DNA of 64,000 bases. Source: Paragonimus skrjabini miyazakii (lineage: Eukaryota > Platyhelminthes > Trematoda > Plagiorchiida > Troglotrematidae). The notes under the pieces are model-generated. The model did not search any database. It was not told the DNA's origin and worked only from the letters and a program-made list of their open reading frames with translations. Where the stretch lies: NCBI GenBank assembly GCA_014338405.1, contig JTDE01001109.1:53303-117302 (forward strand), read 5' to 3'. Numbering within the stretch: the stretch's first letter is position 1; every line of letters begins with the position of its first letter. Shown here one piece after another: positions 47,068-60,907 of this stretch. Position numbers and translations under genes: made by a program.

Positions 47068-47597
47068 TGTAGCGAAAAGACGTCCAATAAAGCATAATCT
47101 TTATTGTCCAACACGCTAGTTCACATGCTACGCGCGCACTCGCGTTTATGAGTCAGAATTCTAGTCCACAACACCCCCAGGTTTCCGCTCACCCGTCGTG
47201 TGCACTTCTGCGTGGTTTATGTGGATGATCGGCGTCTTCTATCCGGGGGTTTTCCGCCTGTAAATCTTCGTCCGTTGGTCCGTTTTCGTTCAGCGATGAC
47301 TTGTCCGGTCGTCCGTGTTGTCCTCTATCTATCCACTGCCAGCTTTGACTGTCCTCTACGGCCATGTCGAGATATTCCCCCGAGTGTTGGAATAATCGAG
47401 TCTCCGATTTGGTTGTCCACACCATTTTGCGTGTCATGTCTCGCCCGTTGGTCCGATCCGATCGAGCGATTCCTCATCCGATTACCCCTGTTGTCCGCCA
47501 TTCGAGCGTTGAGGGTTTGGGGACGTGCCTCCCTCTGTTTTGAGGCATTCCGCCGAGTGTTTGAATACCCACCACTCGGGCCTGACAATCAATCACA
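47068..47597 (-). repeat. Solo LTR with 4-bp target duplication
   Basis: This minus-strand LTR of 530 bases (begins TGTGATTGATTG, ends CGCTACA) is flanked by GTAT at 47064-47067 and again at 47598-47601. It carries the same internal tandem duplication as the LTR at 36448-36986 and the AATAAA signal near its end. No internal element sequence is attached, so it is a solo LTR left by recombination between two LTRs. Confidence 0.86.
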
Positions 47598-47601
47598 GTA
47601 T

Positions 47602-50393
47602 GACCGTAGCGATCTTCCAACCGTAACATCACTGACGTCCCAACATTGAAAAAAAAGCTTTCTACCGGTGTATCTGTTATTCAAATAACAAATTCAGAAT
47701 GAGTGACAAGAATGAACTGACGCTAGTTGATACACACACTTGTTAGTGAATTCATTTTCCTGCCAACTCTTGTTGGATGCGAATTTTGGACATTTGCTTC
47801 TTCAACATCGGTTTTAATCACACTGGAAACCTGTATTCAGTGAAGCAATCGTTGTACATTTGATCTCACACTTAGCATTATCACATATACACATACAAAT
47901 TTCTACACAAATCACAGGACAGTTGGGAATTGTGTTTACGAAATATTTGAATTATCTTTCAAGTATAGTACGACGACAGTGTTGAATATATGAGAATGTA
48001 TGCATAGCTATATTTAACAGGGGGTGATTGAACGATAAAAATGGATTGTTTATTCGCATATCAAATGAAAAGACAACGGTTGAAAAGGTAGTTGAAGAGT
48101 AATCAAGACATCTCAACTATAGAAATAATTGATTCATTCTACGGATAAAGTTATTTTGAGGTTTCCGAGTTATCAGACTGCACTCGTACAATAGACACGG
48201 TATGGGTGAAACAGTCACGTGAATCAATTTGACAAAAGGTTGTCAAATAAAACCTAAGAGTTAGTCTTGATAATTGAAATTTAACACACTCATCTCCGTT
48301 GGCAAATCATGTAGCTGAAACAAAACTTATGGCACCTCAAAAGGTAGTAAATTGCATTAGTAACTTAAGTCGACGATACAAACGCACCACAGGTATTTCT
48401 ATACAAACATAACATCACCACGTACATGTATAAATAGTACCGCATTAGATTAGTAGTTGGCATTGATGCATACCTGTAGTACAATTATACATCGAAGAAC
48501 GTGTCCCAGTTGAGCAATGAAAGTGGGGTAACATTCAAAAAACCTATCTGCAGTGAAACTCCCAAAAACCGATGTCACAGTGCCTAAACCAGGCGAACAA
48601 ACAAACATCCGGGTTACAAGTGGAATAAAAAACAGAAAAAATTAATTACCACTTCTATCCAACTTCCACTTCTCAGTCTTAGACAACTTTTACATAACAT
48701 AAAACCCGGTTAAATGATAACGACAATCAAACAACTGAACATTCTCTTGCAACACAAGAATCAGGAAGCCACCGTCCCCGCGGTCGACAACGATCTACAG
48801 CTCTTGCCTTATTAATGACATTGTTCATTTTCAACTGCCAAGTCATAGATTGACCACCTCTTATAGTACGTCAGTAAGCTGAGGATTCCGTAAACAGCGC
48901 AAGAAGTGGTGAACAAAGGTTGGCAGAATGTCGGGGAAAGTCTATTATCCCCAAAAATGGTTTGTTTTTCGAGATATATTCGAAAAATAATTTATGATTT
49001 TGAATTTTATCTTTTTGTGCCATGACGTGCTAAAACGCAATTTTGGCTCACGTTTCGCCTCCGTCTCTGATTGGCTCATCCAACTTTTAATGCACCAATT
49101 CAGGTGGGATTCTTCAAGGCTATTCAAAGACTACATATACGTAAACGCTGGTCTGCTATGTTGCCTTTGGTTTGAGAGCAAATACATTCTGGACTGAAGG
49201 TCAAGGTCTTCTGTGTTCTTCTGGGGTTTTCGGGTATTATTAAGCTCTGTGCTACGTGTCCGTGATTCGTATAGACGTGCGCTAGCCATTTCTCGCTATC
49301 ATTGACCACCGGATCACAACACAAATCTAATATATGCTCCATTGTTTAAATCAGCTATCCGCGGGTTTTGGTTAGTCGAACAACTCTGATCGTCACTTCT
49401 CTTACCTGTTCGTGAAATATTTGCCGTCGTCATTCAAGAAACGCGATTGAACGCAAACAATTGTGGGTATGCAAAATAAACTTATTGTCACGTTTTCATC
49501 CAAACAGATGTTAATCCATTTTAAAATGAGTATAGTTTGACATGCTGCAACCTTTAGTTAACAGTCATAGTCAAAGTAATAGCGCATTTCACAAATCTCC
49601 CAACCGAAGGGATGTGGCAATACACTTTTAAAGTTCATTTAACAAATATGTAAGTAATATGTCAATGTCTTTACAAGAAAAGATTGAATCAGCTATTTCG
49701 TATGTTCACGCAGAACATAACGACTGGGTTTAGTGAAGGCTTCGTTTGTTACAACTCACAATGACGAGCTCACAGAGAAATTTATACATAAATTTGTAGG
49801 TGATAAGTTCCCAGCAAATATACACGTTGACCTGATGCGTACCCCAAAGTGATAATCACAAAAACCTCCTGCGGTAGTTTACTTCGTTGTAATAATCAAT
49901 ACATTTTACTTGAGGGATTGAAGCAAACAGCTATCTGTTGGCAATCAAAATTGCACTCTAGTGTTTGGTAAACAAGTCAATCAAGAGGGCATTCCATAAG
50001 AAAATTGTTTGTGAGAATCGGTACATTCGTTTTCCTTGGTTTACACCCGGAAAGCAAAATGAAACAGTATAGATATAATATGTAGTCTGATATCGTTCCA
50101 AAACAAGCGTTTGCCAACAACATTTACACGGCTTTATAATTCAGACCGAGTTTTCAGTTGATAGAGAGGACGATGCCATATGTAAGTTGGTTACACAATC
50201 ACGTACTTTGGCATGTTTAATGTTAGTCCAATGATTTTTAGTTTCCATAAAGCTCTTTCAAATCAAGATTGAAGTACTTGTCACACGCTTCCCTTTGTGT
50301 AAACTCTGGTCCTGTTTCTTTGTTCAGGTTATGTGGGAAGAATGACCAGACGTTCGTCAAAACCAATTTCATAACACAATCTGCTTTCTACAG
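47602..50393. other. Long non-coding stretch
   Basis: No supported feature. The segment 48945-49342 has open frames on both strands, but no motif and no agreement on one strand. Confidence 0.4.
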
Positions 50394-50520
50394 GTTGAAT
50401 CGGGGTGGTAGGATGACGTCGTCTCTCGGCGCCTATCTCATGCACACAGATCACAGGAATGACGAATGCAATGTACGTAGGCTGCCACTCGGTTACAACG
50501 CGGCTTTTCCAGACGGCCAG
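50394..50520 (+). other. Possible exon, GC-rich
   Basis: On the plus strand a good acceptor (CTGCTTTCTACAG) precedes a GC-richer stretch of 127 bases that is open in one frame (including NRGGRMTSSLGAYLMHTDHR) and ends at a CCAG|GTGTCG donor-like site. No family is recognised and the minus strand is also open, so this is tentative. Confidence 0.25.
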
Positions 50521-51894
50521 GTGTCGTTTGTTGGTAACAAATGAGGCGTTAGTCAATAAACAAATTAATCCGGACCTACGTTTTCATAAACCATTTTCCA
50601 AGTCTGTTATGTTCCTCTGTGCATCGTCATACAGGCCGGACATTTGGATTTGAATAATGAACAGTTAATTAATCCTCCCACCAAATGTTGAATTGTTCTT
50701 CATAACGTTGATCACGCATATGTTGCCGATTGAACAGGCTCCAGTGTTAGCATACATCGAAAATGCTTGAGCTCGTCTACCAACCAATCACGCCGCCGAC
50801 AGTTTGAGCTCTGACTGTTACAGCTACCTGCCTTGTATGTTTGACTAGCCAGACAGTAACACACGAATGTGTAACCTTGTGTGTCAAACGACAGTGAAAA
50901 TCATGTGGTACACAAACTGATAACCAGTTAAATAAAGAAATTAGTAATTCCATCACAAAATAGACATTTAGAAAATCTGTTGCGAAAATGTGAATAAATC
51001 CATTTTATCAAATTCAGTTGATCATAAGTTTAATCCATTTGATTAAAGATTAGGTGCGTTAGTTATATTGCAGACAATTGTGTGTGATGTTGAGAGTGTA
51101 ATTATAAACTGACTTTTAATTCGAGACTAAAAACAGATTTTAAGACGTAAAATTAATCATACGTAAATGCTAACAACATTTTCTCATAACCATATTGCTG
51201 AACGATATTTGCTCACAAGCTTAAATAGTCCACCACAGAATTCATCCTAACCAATACACATCGGACAGAAATACGTTTGAAATTGATGATTTAAGTATCA
51301 GTGGTGAATGCTTGTGTCTACTTGGCTACCAGCCTACACACACACACACACACACACATGTGGAAAACAGCGTCCGCATTCAGATTAACCTGCTGTGTAT
51401 AGGCCAAAATCAAGTGAATCCACAATCATGCCTTATCACAAATGGTCTGCTTTGAATCGCTCATGGTTCTGATCGTATAGTTTATAAATAGTATGAACCA
51501 GCTAGCATGTGAGTGCAGACGTTTGCAGTAAGAAGACCAGGTTATTCAGTAAAGTGACAGTTGTTGGTATTCATGCCCAGATCAGGCTGTCAAGTTGATG
51601 CCAAAAACAAGGCTAAACCTGCATTCTATCTGAACACATGTATAGGCTCAAGCCTGACGTAAAGAAGAAATAAGCGTGTGAACAGTATGGATTTTTTTCC
51701 CCGAGGACTGCTACCAGACCGGAGCACAAGCAAAGGGGAACATATCTGACAACGTGCATATATACATATAGATCCAGCAATGAAAACTGTGAGACCACCC
51801 GGGTGTTGTTGTCAGTATTTATATTTTTGTTAAAGTCAGTGCACTTATTTTTTTTAGTCAGAATACAGATGTCTAATATAAATCACAATATCAC
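50521..51894. other. Non-coding, likely intron of the FERM gene
   Basis: The next FERM exon was not found. It contains an (AC)n microsatellite at 51336-51358. Confidence 0.4.
51336..51358. repeat. (AC)n microsatellite
   Basis: About eleven uninterrupted AC units. Confidence 0.95.
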
Positions 51895-52051
51895 AAGTTG
51901 AACAGGAGTGTTAATAATTTCCAAAGTTGTTTCAACTAAATAAAGAGAATGCCCGAGACGAAGCTGTAAGTCCACATTGGAAAAATCTCCACTAGAGACA
52001 GGTAGTATGAAATGCACTTTCCGTTTTCTTTGACAATATAAACGTGGTGAA
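51895..52051 (-). CDS. FERM-domain gene, exon 3 (FRMD8/Bili-like)
   Basis: The acceptor TTGTCAAGTACAG lies just above 52051. One base completes the codon left open by exon 2. The first residues read S-SPRLYCQRKRKVHF, which lines up with the SPLLxxQxKPxH segment after the F1 lobe of FRMD8-type FERM proteins. Later LQLRLGHSLYLVETTLEI and PVQL line up with the beginning of F2. The donor is most likely CTT|GTGATA at 51895, in phase 0. An in-frame stop occurs four codons further, so the exon must end near here. The low-coordinate boundary is the weakest part of the model. Confidence 0.55.
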
Positions 52052-54599
52052 CTGTACTTGACAACAGAGCCAAGACTCAATTGAATCATTTCACATTACT
52101 CTCGTTTAGAGGAAACATTAAACTAAGCTGTCATACTCATCAGCATCTCCGAGAGAGACAAATGGGCTCAGATGTTCTCATTTAGCCTTATATTAGGGCT
52201 GTAGGCTGATCAGTCTGCCATATGTAGTTGACGAAGCAGAAGTAACTTTTGTGGTTTAGTATGCACGCAATGTAACATGACTCTCACTGACATATCTTAT
52301 GTAAGACATAATAAAGAAACCTGTTTAGAAGTGCTGGTAAGCAAACTTCCAATTAATGAGTAAGTTTTCTCATCCGTAAATGTGAATGTACCGTAAGCCA
52401 TCAGATCACCTACCATTGGGTTCCTTACCGAAGTGTATAATCCCCCCCCCAATACCAGTACCTACCCCATGCTTCAGGACCGCCTAAATCAAACTTCCAT
52501 TGGTCATTAAAAAGGGTAACTTTTCACTGAGATGTCTATGAGATGCGAGGCACTGTCAGTTTTAGACATTACTTGAGTTGTTAGTGGTCGCAAACCACTG
52601 GCTTTCTCATCATTTGATAACATATCGCAAGTATTATACACCAATCGGTAGACTCTGCATCTGCTTCGCTTAACCATTGTTGAACTTTACCTCCTGTTGC
52701 TCCATTCACGGAGACGGGTACCTCAACAAACTGTGGACAGTACACATGGAAGCCGAAATAGTTTAATGGTTTTCTGTAGGCTCGGCTTCAGTTATTTGAA
52801 AGCTAATATCGGAATCATTTCAGATTCGTTCAACGTTGAACCACGTGTCAGGGTAAAAGTAGGGCTAATCTTGTTCGATCGATTGTGTCTGTCCGAAACC
52901 ACGAAAGCTGCTCATGCACTCCAAAGTGTCTACCTACCACAGCAAACCAGATAAGCTGCCCCATGTATTTTCCCAAATGACGTTTGTTCGTAGCATGTAA
53001 GTGATTCTTTTTGTACTGCTAATGTAACCCAGACGTCGTGTGTTATGTTTATGGTGGCATCACAGGTGCGATCACTTTCTGCAATTTTCCATTATTTTGG
53101 AGAGAACAAACAGCTCTCAAAATATTTTCAATAAGGTAGTGGGTTGTGACGTTATTCCGTTGGATATTAAATGCAAACACTATAAGAATCAACATTGTGG
53201 GATGACCTACTATATGTCTCATTGTAACATAGTTATACTGCTTTGTATAGACACGCAGAAATACATGCAGTCTGCCTTTAGCCTGACGGGAAAGAACAGT
53301 GGCTAGAATGATCGATCTGCACAAGAGTGGGGAGCCTATTTTTGGTGAAAAGTTCTATTTGAAAATCACATTTACTGGAGAGAGCAATAGTAATTAGGAA
53401 GTTAACGAATTTACAAATACGTCATACAGTAAGCTGTTGCAAACTGTTACATCCCATAACCGGTTTAACCGGTCGTTTGAGTAGCTTTTGAGACAGTGTC
53501 CGACTAAAGTATTCTCATCACTTAAGTCCCAAAGACTATCGTTTACGGGCCAAACACGATTGGTGAACCGCCAGAACCACCAAACGCAGTTAGGAAAGGA
53601 TGATAGTCAGGTTCGTTGCTTTGTATTACACTGATGAAACAAGTTACAACTTGTGTTGCCCCAATGTTTTTAGAGGACTTAGAAAGTGCAAACCTTTTTT
53701 GAAAGCTTTACGCACCTACAGTGGACCAAATGTATTCACAGTTTCGCACAATTCAGAGGATTGTGTACTGTGTTTGTCATTTCAAGTTGAAAGTGAGTTT
53801 ATTAAACTGATTTTGGGAGGAATGCTTTTCGAAACTGAACGGAGAACAGCTAAATATACTAATAACATTCTGTTGGATACATAATGTGTGGGACCATAAA
53901 CAGATGACTGAAATTCAGTCATCCAGTGGACATCCGTTTCGACATATCTTCGCATAACGTCACCTTATCAGTTCTCCTGCATAGCGGTTGGTGTCATGTT
54001 TAACTGCAAAGAAGTCTCATAGACGTTTAAGAGTGGTTGAACCTGTTTTGCGGCATGTTTAGCCTAGTGATGTAACTGATCACAACAAGTGACTTAGTTT
54101 TGTGGGCCTGTTAATGAGCGGAATGAGTCATACTTAACGAAAGCTGATAGTCTAGCAGATCTTACTGCTAAATAAGGAAATTGATCGGACTGTGTAGACA
54201 TACGAACGATAATTCCTTCGTATATATATATGTACGGAAGAAAGGTTCATGAGAAGTAGAAATTCAGCACTCGGTGACTTTTAAACAGACCAAATTTAAC
54301 AGTCACATTCACATCAAAATTGTCAAAATTCCAATGTTTTATCTATTCGTTAACACCAAGAATTTGTTAGTTCTGACCGCTGATCGATAGATACTGACCC
54401 TTAACCGGTCAACCTTGTCACTTGAACAATTGGCACTGGAATTAAAATGATAGATTTTCTGCCATAAATGACCATTTCTCAAAAGACAAACGGGACAGTC
54501 ATTGTCTTAACTTTACATATCTAAATATGAAGAAAAAAAACACGGTGGAAAAATGTCTTTATCCTGCGAGCATACACCTCAGTTGCAAGCAGAGGTAAC
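52052..54599. other. Intron 2 of the FERM gene, distal part
   Basis: No exon is called. It contains a run of nine C (52442-52450). The 94-residue plus frame at 53600-53884 is unassigned. Confidence 0.4.
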
Positions 54600-57090
54600 A
54601 TGACAGCTGTGGAACAACACTCTAAGGTTTACACTCTCTTGCTTCATTAAATCTCACTACTTAACAGACAACTCAGTCATGCAAAAACAACAACATTCAC
54701 ACCATAAAACTTGAATAGCCACCAGCTTTCTGATAGTTCTGTCCACAGTCCACGTGAGTCATGAGTATCCCAGTTCGGGAGGTGAACATGACTTACTAGA
54801 GGTTACCCCAATTTTTATTGTCAAGTCATCGATTGATCACTCCGTATATTACACCAGTGAGTATAGGCTTCGATTAAGATTGTGTAATGTGGTAAATAAA
54901 GATTTATTACTCTTAGTGTATGGCCTAAATATTTAAATCGGTGTATTTTGAGGATTTGGATGAATCAGTTTAACCGACCCCCACAAGTCAAATCTGTTTT
55001 CCAACCTCCTAGGTGTTTATTTTTTGAAAGCATCTTATGCGTGCTACTAAACTAACTAAATAAAACTGTATATCCTCAGCTCGCAGCGACCCTGTTTTGC
55101 AATCACAAAGTAAAACTGCGGTAAATATGACTTTCTAATTGGGAACTTAGAGTTTAGGCGAAAAGCTTTTCGAACACCAAATATTTCTCGATTCATATAA
55201 TACCACCTTAGGCCTAGAAGTACTACCCACACTCCCTTACTTGATGGCACATCTTACCGAGTACACAAACCGATAAACCACTACCAGAAATCCGATTTCT
55301 ATTATACGATAACATAAAATTTCGCACTCTGAAGCTGAAAGACCAAGCTCAAATGACTAGACAGAACATGTGATATTATTTTACAGCGTCTGTATCTTAC
55401 GGGGATTGTCAAATAACAGAGACAACCCCAGAGAGTCTATCATCAGCTGGTCTACAACAAGATTGCACAAGAATGAGAAGGGTAAACAATCTGAGCGGAA
55501 ACTGCGTTTGAATGTGCTGTTGTTATCAATTTCCAGTAGACCGTAACATGATGTATTGTAGCAAATGTATTCTGGTAGAGCGCCCACATAGTGATTAACT
55601 ACTTCGCGTCTAAGTAATCTCAAGGAACCAAGTTTACCGGTCGCATCAAACACACCTTTGTGGTCTAGAAACATGGCGAGTGTTGGCCAGTGGTATTTAT
55701 GTTCCGGCAGTTGAGGAATTTCACGAAGAACAAAAAGCCATGATGAAAACCCACCCGTTCTTCTCTTAGTGAATTTGAACTGAGCTACCGCAACTCGATG
55801 AGCTATAATGGACCCCAAAACATTTGTTATTACAGCAGTCAGGTTCATCCGGCTGAGTTTCGCCAACGTATGTTCCTAACATCATTTTTAAACATTGGTG
55901 CTATAATACGGATATTTCCTGTTATCCAATTAGAGCACATGTAGCACGGCCAATACAATTCCCTCTTAATCTTAGTTGAATAGCAGCAATCGAGAATTGT
56001 CCAAGCTAGCAGTGTTAGAAGGTCTTGGTGCCGTGAAGTAATCCGGATTTGGACGGATGTTTCCAGGCTGAAAGAACAGAGTGTGACCTTACAGGTATAT
56101 GGATGTAGTGAAATGGAAGCGGGACGAACCCATATTATTTGTAAAACCCAAGTAACCTGTCTGAAATCAGGCTTCATCAGGAAGGAGACAGAGTCCTAAG
56201 TCACACATCAACTCATCTTACTCCAGCAAACTTTACTTTTCAAAAGCAATCGGTACTCCGTACAGAGCTGTAGCAGTTTCTCAGCATTGTCTGAAAAAGC
56301 TGAAGCTAGTCAAAGTTGGGGACCTAAGTACAACTCAACATTTCACACCATCTTTAAGCTCAAACCTACGATTAACATGACGATATCTTGGTTACGTGTC
56401 AACCGTGGCAGAGCGACTACTTCATGGTAACGGTGCCTCGACCGCAGCCAGTGGGGACACGGGTAGACAGTGAGTACACTTAGGAGTTAACGTCTATATC
56501 TTGCTCTGGAAATACTCGTTAAGTTGAGAGCATATAGTTTATTATTAACAACGGCCTATTTGCTCAACACGACTTCGGTCAGCGTGCTCACAGTTGCAGT
56601 CTAACTGATGACAGCTGCCAGGGGGTCACATGAGGTCATCTGCTGAAAAGTGGTGGCACAGTCGATTCAACTTGCAGTTTGTTGCTCTGAATTCAATTTT
56701 CTGAGATGCCTTTCAATAGGTCAACCGTTCGGGCTAGTGTCGTTTGCTGATTGATTTGTTACTTAATGCAAACATTAAAAACGTCTTTATCTATCGACAC
56801 TCTTGATCTGAGTGGAGAACAGATGAATATGGATAGTCATCTGTAGAACAGAAAAGGGAGTGACAGACCACCAGACAGTTACTGAAGGTACCTAAATTAG
56901 GGAAGCTAGACAATAAACATTAAAAATGAAGGAATGACAGGGTCTAAATGTTGAGTTTAGAAGGGCAAAGAAGGACGGACGGGTAGTAACATGACTTTTC
57001 TTATCCGCCCGGCAGTGTGCAGAAGATAAGGTGACCCGATTGACAGTGCGAAATAGTCAATGTATTATCAAATACTTCGCTGTACGAAGA
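54600..57090 (-). mobile_element. RTE-type LINE, degraded copy 3, intronic
   Basis: Three parts in order on the minus strand mark this copy. A 5' segment at about 56990-57090 matches the 45260-45350 part of copy 2 (shared GGTGACCCGATT-like tract). The reverse transcriptase is at 55381-56177. A 3' segment at about 54600-54790 matches 1621-1800 and 42061-42220. Most of the endonuclease is deleted or unrecognisable. It lies in the intron between FERM exons 2 and 3, on the same strand as the gene. Confidence 0.65.
55381..56177 (-). pseudogene. RTE reverse transcriptase core (copy 3)
   Basis: Two overlapping minus-strand frames make up this core. The upper one (55845-56177) ends in GNIRIIAPMFKNDVR, corresponding to the STIVPIFKKGVR segment of copy 1. 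The lower one (55381-55866, 161 codons) has NLTAVITNVLGSIIAHRV, then TLAMFLDHKGVFDAT (motif A, with the usual KxAFDxV altered to KGVFDAT) and SDCLPFSFLCNLVVDQLMID (motif B region). The YxDD box is not present. Confidence 0.72.
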
Positions 57091-58041
57091 TAGACTTTTG
57101 CAACAAAATCGTCCTTGAATCTCAGTGGTCTCCATTGGTTCTTTAGCTATCGCCTATGGAAATTAAGCAATCGCTTTTGGATCTCAGACTATTTCTTACT
57201 GCGTCTAACCGACCGTTTTTTTGTTTATAACCTTTCGTCCATAGAACTCAAATGATGGGAAATATAGGAGGTGAATGTAATTGGGAATGCAGTGGCTGAT
57301 AAGGTCACTCAAGGTTCTGGTGCTCGTAACAATAATCAAGGAGAACATATCGCTGAATGAACCATGACCGTTTAGTGAACATATTGCAATCAAGCCTCAG
57401 ATAATAAACGTCATTACAGAGCCACTTACATGAAGATCATTGTTATCCGTATATCGTATTCCAAAATACGGCATTGAGCTCAGCACGTCCAGATATTTGC
57501 ACACTTCTTGTAGAATTGCGCGTCCAAGAGTTTTACTCTTCAGTACAAAAAAATACAGAAAATAAATACTTTTTTCAGGTAAAATTACAACAGTTAGTAG
57601 TAAATAAATGAGGTTACGAAAAAGAGCTAAAGTAACTCGACGAGACTACACTGTTTGTTAAACACAAAAGATAAAATGTCAAGACCACCTTTTGCTCAAC
57701 CTAATATTTGGGTTAATCACTGGTTGACCGTCCACCATACATAATTATTCTCGTGTACCACAGACTCACCTTGAAATCGAAAGCATGCTATCTCAGCATA
57801 CACAAAATTGAATAATCATAAAGCACTGGTGACTGACCTACAAGAGCTCTGTTTTCAAATAGAGGACATTCACTGATAGTGCCAACAGATGTCTTGTCCA
57901 ATTCAATCTCCATTTAGTGGAAGATAACGTTGCGAGCCATTACATAGAGCCAAGTTCTTGAGAAAACAAACGGGGTTTTTAAATGTACATAATTCAATCG
58001 AGTAAAACAAAAATTCGCTTTTCAAACTGGTAAACTACTAC
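57091..58041. other. Intron 2 of the FERM gene, proximal part
   Basis: A strong donor-like site (TTCAAG|GTGAGT on the minus strand at 57775) is present, but no acceptor or open exon upstream of it could be defended. Confidence 0.4.
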
Positions 58042-58142
58042 CTCCAGACACTGATTAATGGCATTGCTTTCAAACCATAGGGCAGATTCAACAAGTTGCT
58101 TATAACACAATGTTTGGTGGACTTCTCAGCTTTAAACATTGG
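58042..58142 (-). CDS. FERM-domain gene, exon 2 (FRMD8/Bili-like)
   Basis: This exon of 101 bases has an excellent acceptor (GTACTTGTATTCCAG) and a GGAG|GTAGTAG donor. It enters in phase 0, matching exon 1, and leaves in phase 2, matching exon 3. It encodes about 33 residues including PMFKAEKSTKHCVISN and LLNLPYGLKAMPLISVW, the helix and LxLP...F.LW strand of a FERM F1 lobe. The first Met of the wider open frame lies in what this model treats as intron. Confidence 0.6.
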
Positions 58143-60907
58143 CTGGAATACAAGTACTATCACCGAGTAGATAAGGTCGCCATCTTCCATTCTTACCATT
58201 TTCACAATGCTTGTAAACAACAGTTTTCTCCATACGTAGTTTTGAAAGAACACTGGAAGAGGTTTGAAACTAGGCTTTTCTCAATGTGTAACTGGCTTAC
58301 AATCTACCATCCTGGATAAACGGTTCATATCAGAAATAATGTAGCGAAGATGAGCGATCGTAATATACTACTCACATCACGGCTGTTCAGTAGTAGGATC
58401 AGAGCATATATTTTGACATCGAACAAGCCGTAGGAAAAAGGCAGGAAGGAACATCGGAGTGCAGCATCGCCCGAAATGGTCCTTGCTATGTAAAGGAACT
58501 GAGCATTGACGTCTAGGACAACGGAGACGGTCTGGGACCAAGTGCCGCGTGCAAATGAATGGTTGTGTTTGTGGTTCTGTTTAAACGCTTAATCCATGTG
58601 TTGCTTTCTCAAATAAACAACCCTTGTGCCATCCGCGTTCTTGGCTCACAACACTAGGCCGATCATGAACGAACGTTGAGATAGTCACTTCATTATACGG
58701 TTTGGTTTTCGTGGCCAGTTATTTTACTAAACGTACTGCCTCAGCTGAGGTGTGTTTATAGTCCAGTTTGTCATTAGTTAGTTGCACACATCTTACCCTA
58801 ACCACCTTGTTATATGATATTCATAAGACGGCCGGTGTGGTGAATTAGAGCTTCGGTTAGTAACGGGAAATCTTACCCACCCGGAGCACAATCTGAACGG
58901 TTCAAACGAAGACAGAGCTTGTTGAGACTGGGTATCACCTTGAAAGTGAGCCACAAAAAGCATCATAAGTTTTGTTCTTTGTTAGGTTGATCAACATCGG
59001 TATTGCAAGTGACTTTGCAGAACGAAGTAAAAATGACAACCTGAGTTTCCTAAACGTTTCAAAAACGTTTTCACAACAACAAAGTCCATAACACAGTTCG
59101 TTAAGACTGCGTAGGCAACTTTCACTAAATTAATGAATACATTAGGGATCATTTTCAATGAAAATTTATTGTGTTGAATAACTTTCTGTGATGCGGTTGT
59201 TGACTAGAGATGCATGTTTTATATATTATTTGCACGCTGCATAGTCTTGGTAGCAATTCTAAATAATGGCTTATCAACACACACTGATTTCTGACGATAA
59301 CAGTGATGACAGGAGGAGCAATGTTAATCAATGTGTGCACTCAAATAGTCCGGATTTGAAAATCTGAAGTAAAAATCAAACATGATAGAGATTTCAAACA
59401 TAGCGCTTTTGTTCGGCAGCTATTAGACTACTCAGTCAGTAAAATTAACGATTGATCGAATATCACCTCTAGTAACACATTTTTTATTCGCCCGGCGTAT
59501 CTTTCTTAACGAACACATACTCGCATACTACTACGTCATGTTTTTCACTTAGATAATAATGTGTACGTCAGTAAAAGGTCGTGATGGTTTAATGTGATAA
59601 AACTCGGCGGCATAACTTATATGTCTGTTGATCAGAAGTTACCGGAAGCACACCAGTGGTTTCGTGGTTGCTGCTTCTCATCAAGTATGCGCATCTAATG
59701 GACCTTGACTATACACCTCACCATAATAATACCACATGTTGATTAGTAATAGCTTATGTATTGTGTTACTGTTATGTATTGTGAAAGTTTGATTTTGATG
59801 AATTAATAGGGTAAACGATGTCAAAGTGCATAATGTATATGTTATAAAACCGGAAAGCATTCGAATCGACTAAAGTATGTTTTGTGATCCGATTTTCCGA
59901 AACCGTCCACATGAGAAACACAGGAAACTATTCCATTCAAAATGAATGTCCAACTACAAACACTAAACAGTTGTTGGTTTATACGACTTCCAGTTAACAG
60001 AAAAAGATATTTTAGTCATAAAAACATTCCAAAACTTCTTCATGTTAGATCAAAAAAAGTTACGGGAGTGGTAAAACAAAAGTGTTTGAGTAACTCTGAT
60101 TTGTGGTGTGTAGGCCAAAACTGTTGAGCAGTTCTCAGTGTCCCGCTGAGTTAGAACATGCAATGATAAGACGAAATGACAAATGATCAATATTTCATGA
60201 CAGTTATAGATAATTTATTGGTTAGTGATAATGCAAGTTAATCATTTGTTCCCAAATAAATTCATGACTTAGAACTGAACAACGTCCGTAATGTGCTAAC
60301 ATTAACAGCATCGGGGTTCATTCATATGAAATCTCCTGTATGTGTCTAACTTGGGGATTATTTCTGTAATGACGAGGTGGATAACAGTTTGCGGATTGAT
60401 GCCACAGATCTAGGCATCCTGCAATCAGCACCTTGTAAGTAGACCTGTCTTGTTACGTTGATGTTATCAAGATCCACGTCGATAGCAAGACACAAATAGG
60501 TAACGTCCCCAGTTGGGTGTCACACAACTCTAACATATTATTTCCTACCTTCCAAGAAGTAAACGTTTTGCTTCGGCGGATGCGTTTTTATTTGGGAGGG
60601 GGATACTATTTCGTGAAATTTATTTCATGTGGGTGTGAGACAATGTGCAAAACGACGTTATTTCTTTGTCGGAGCCTCCGTATTTATAATGCAGTGGTGA
60701 TTGATGCATAGATCACATAAAGTCTGTCTGTAGTACGTCCGTATACTATAGATCTTTTAAAACGAGCTGTACTGTAGAGTGACATTAGTTCGCTGTAACA
60801 ACTATATATACAGCATAAGGTCATAAGGACCATAAACTGAGTCAAGCAAACACTATATCTTAAATTAACCACCATCAACACTTAATCAAAGCCTTTGTAT
60901 TCATAAA
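58143..60907. other. Intron 1 of the FERM gene
   Basis: No exon is called. A GC-richer patch at 58828-58935 resembles an old SINE with a GGTTCAAA tract but has no second copy in the window. Confidence 0.4.

Noticed and set aside
57775..57815. Strong GTGAGT donor on the minus strand in the FERM intron
   Set aside because: No acceptor or open exon upstream, and exons 2 and 3 already join in phase without it.
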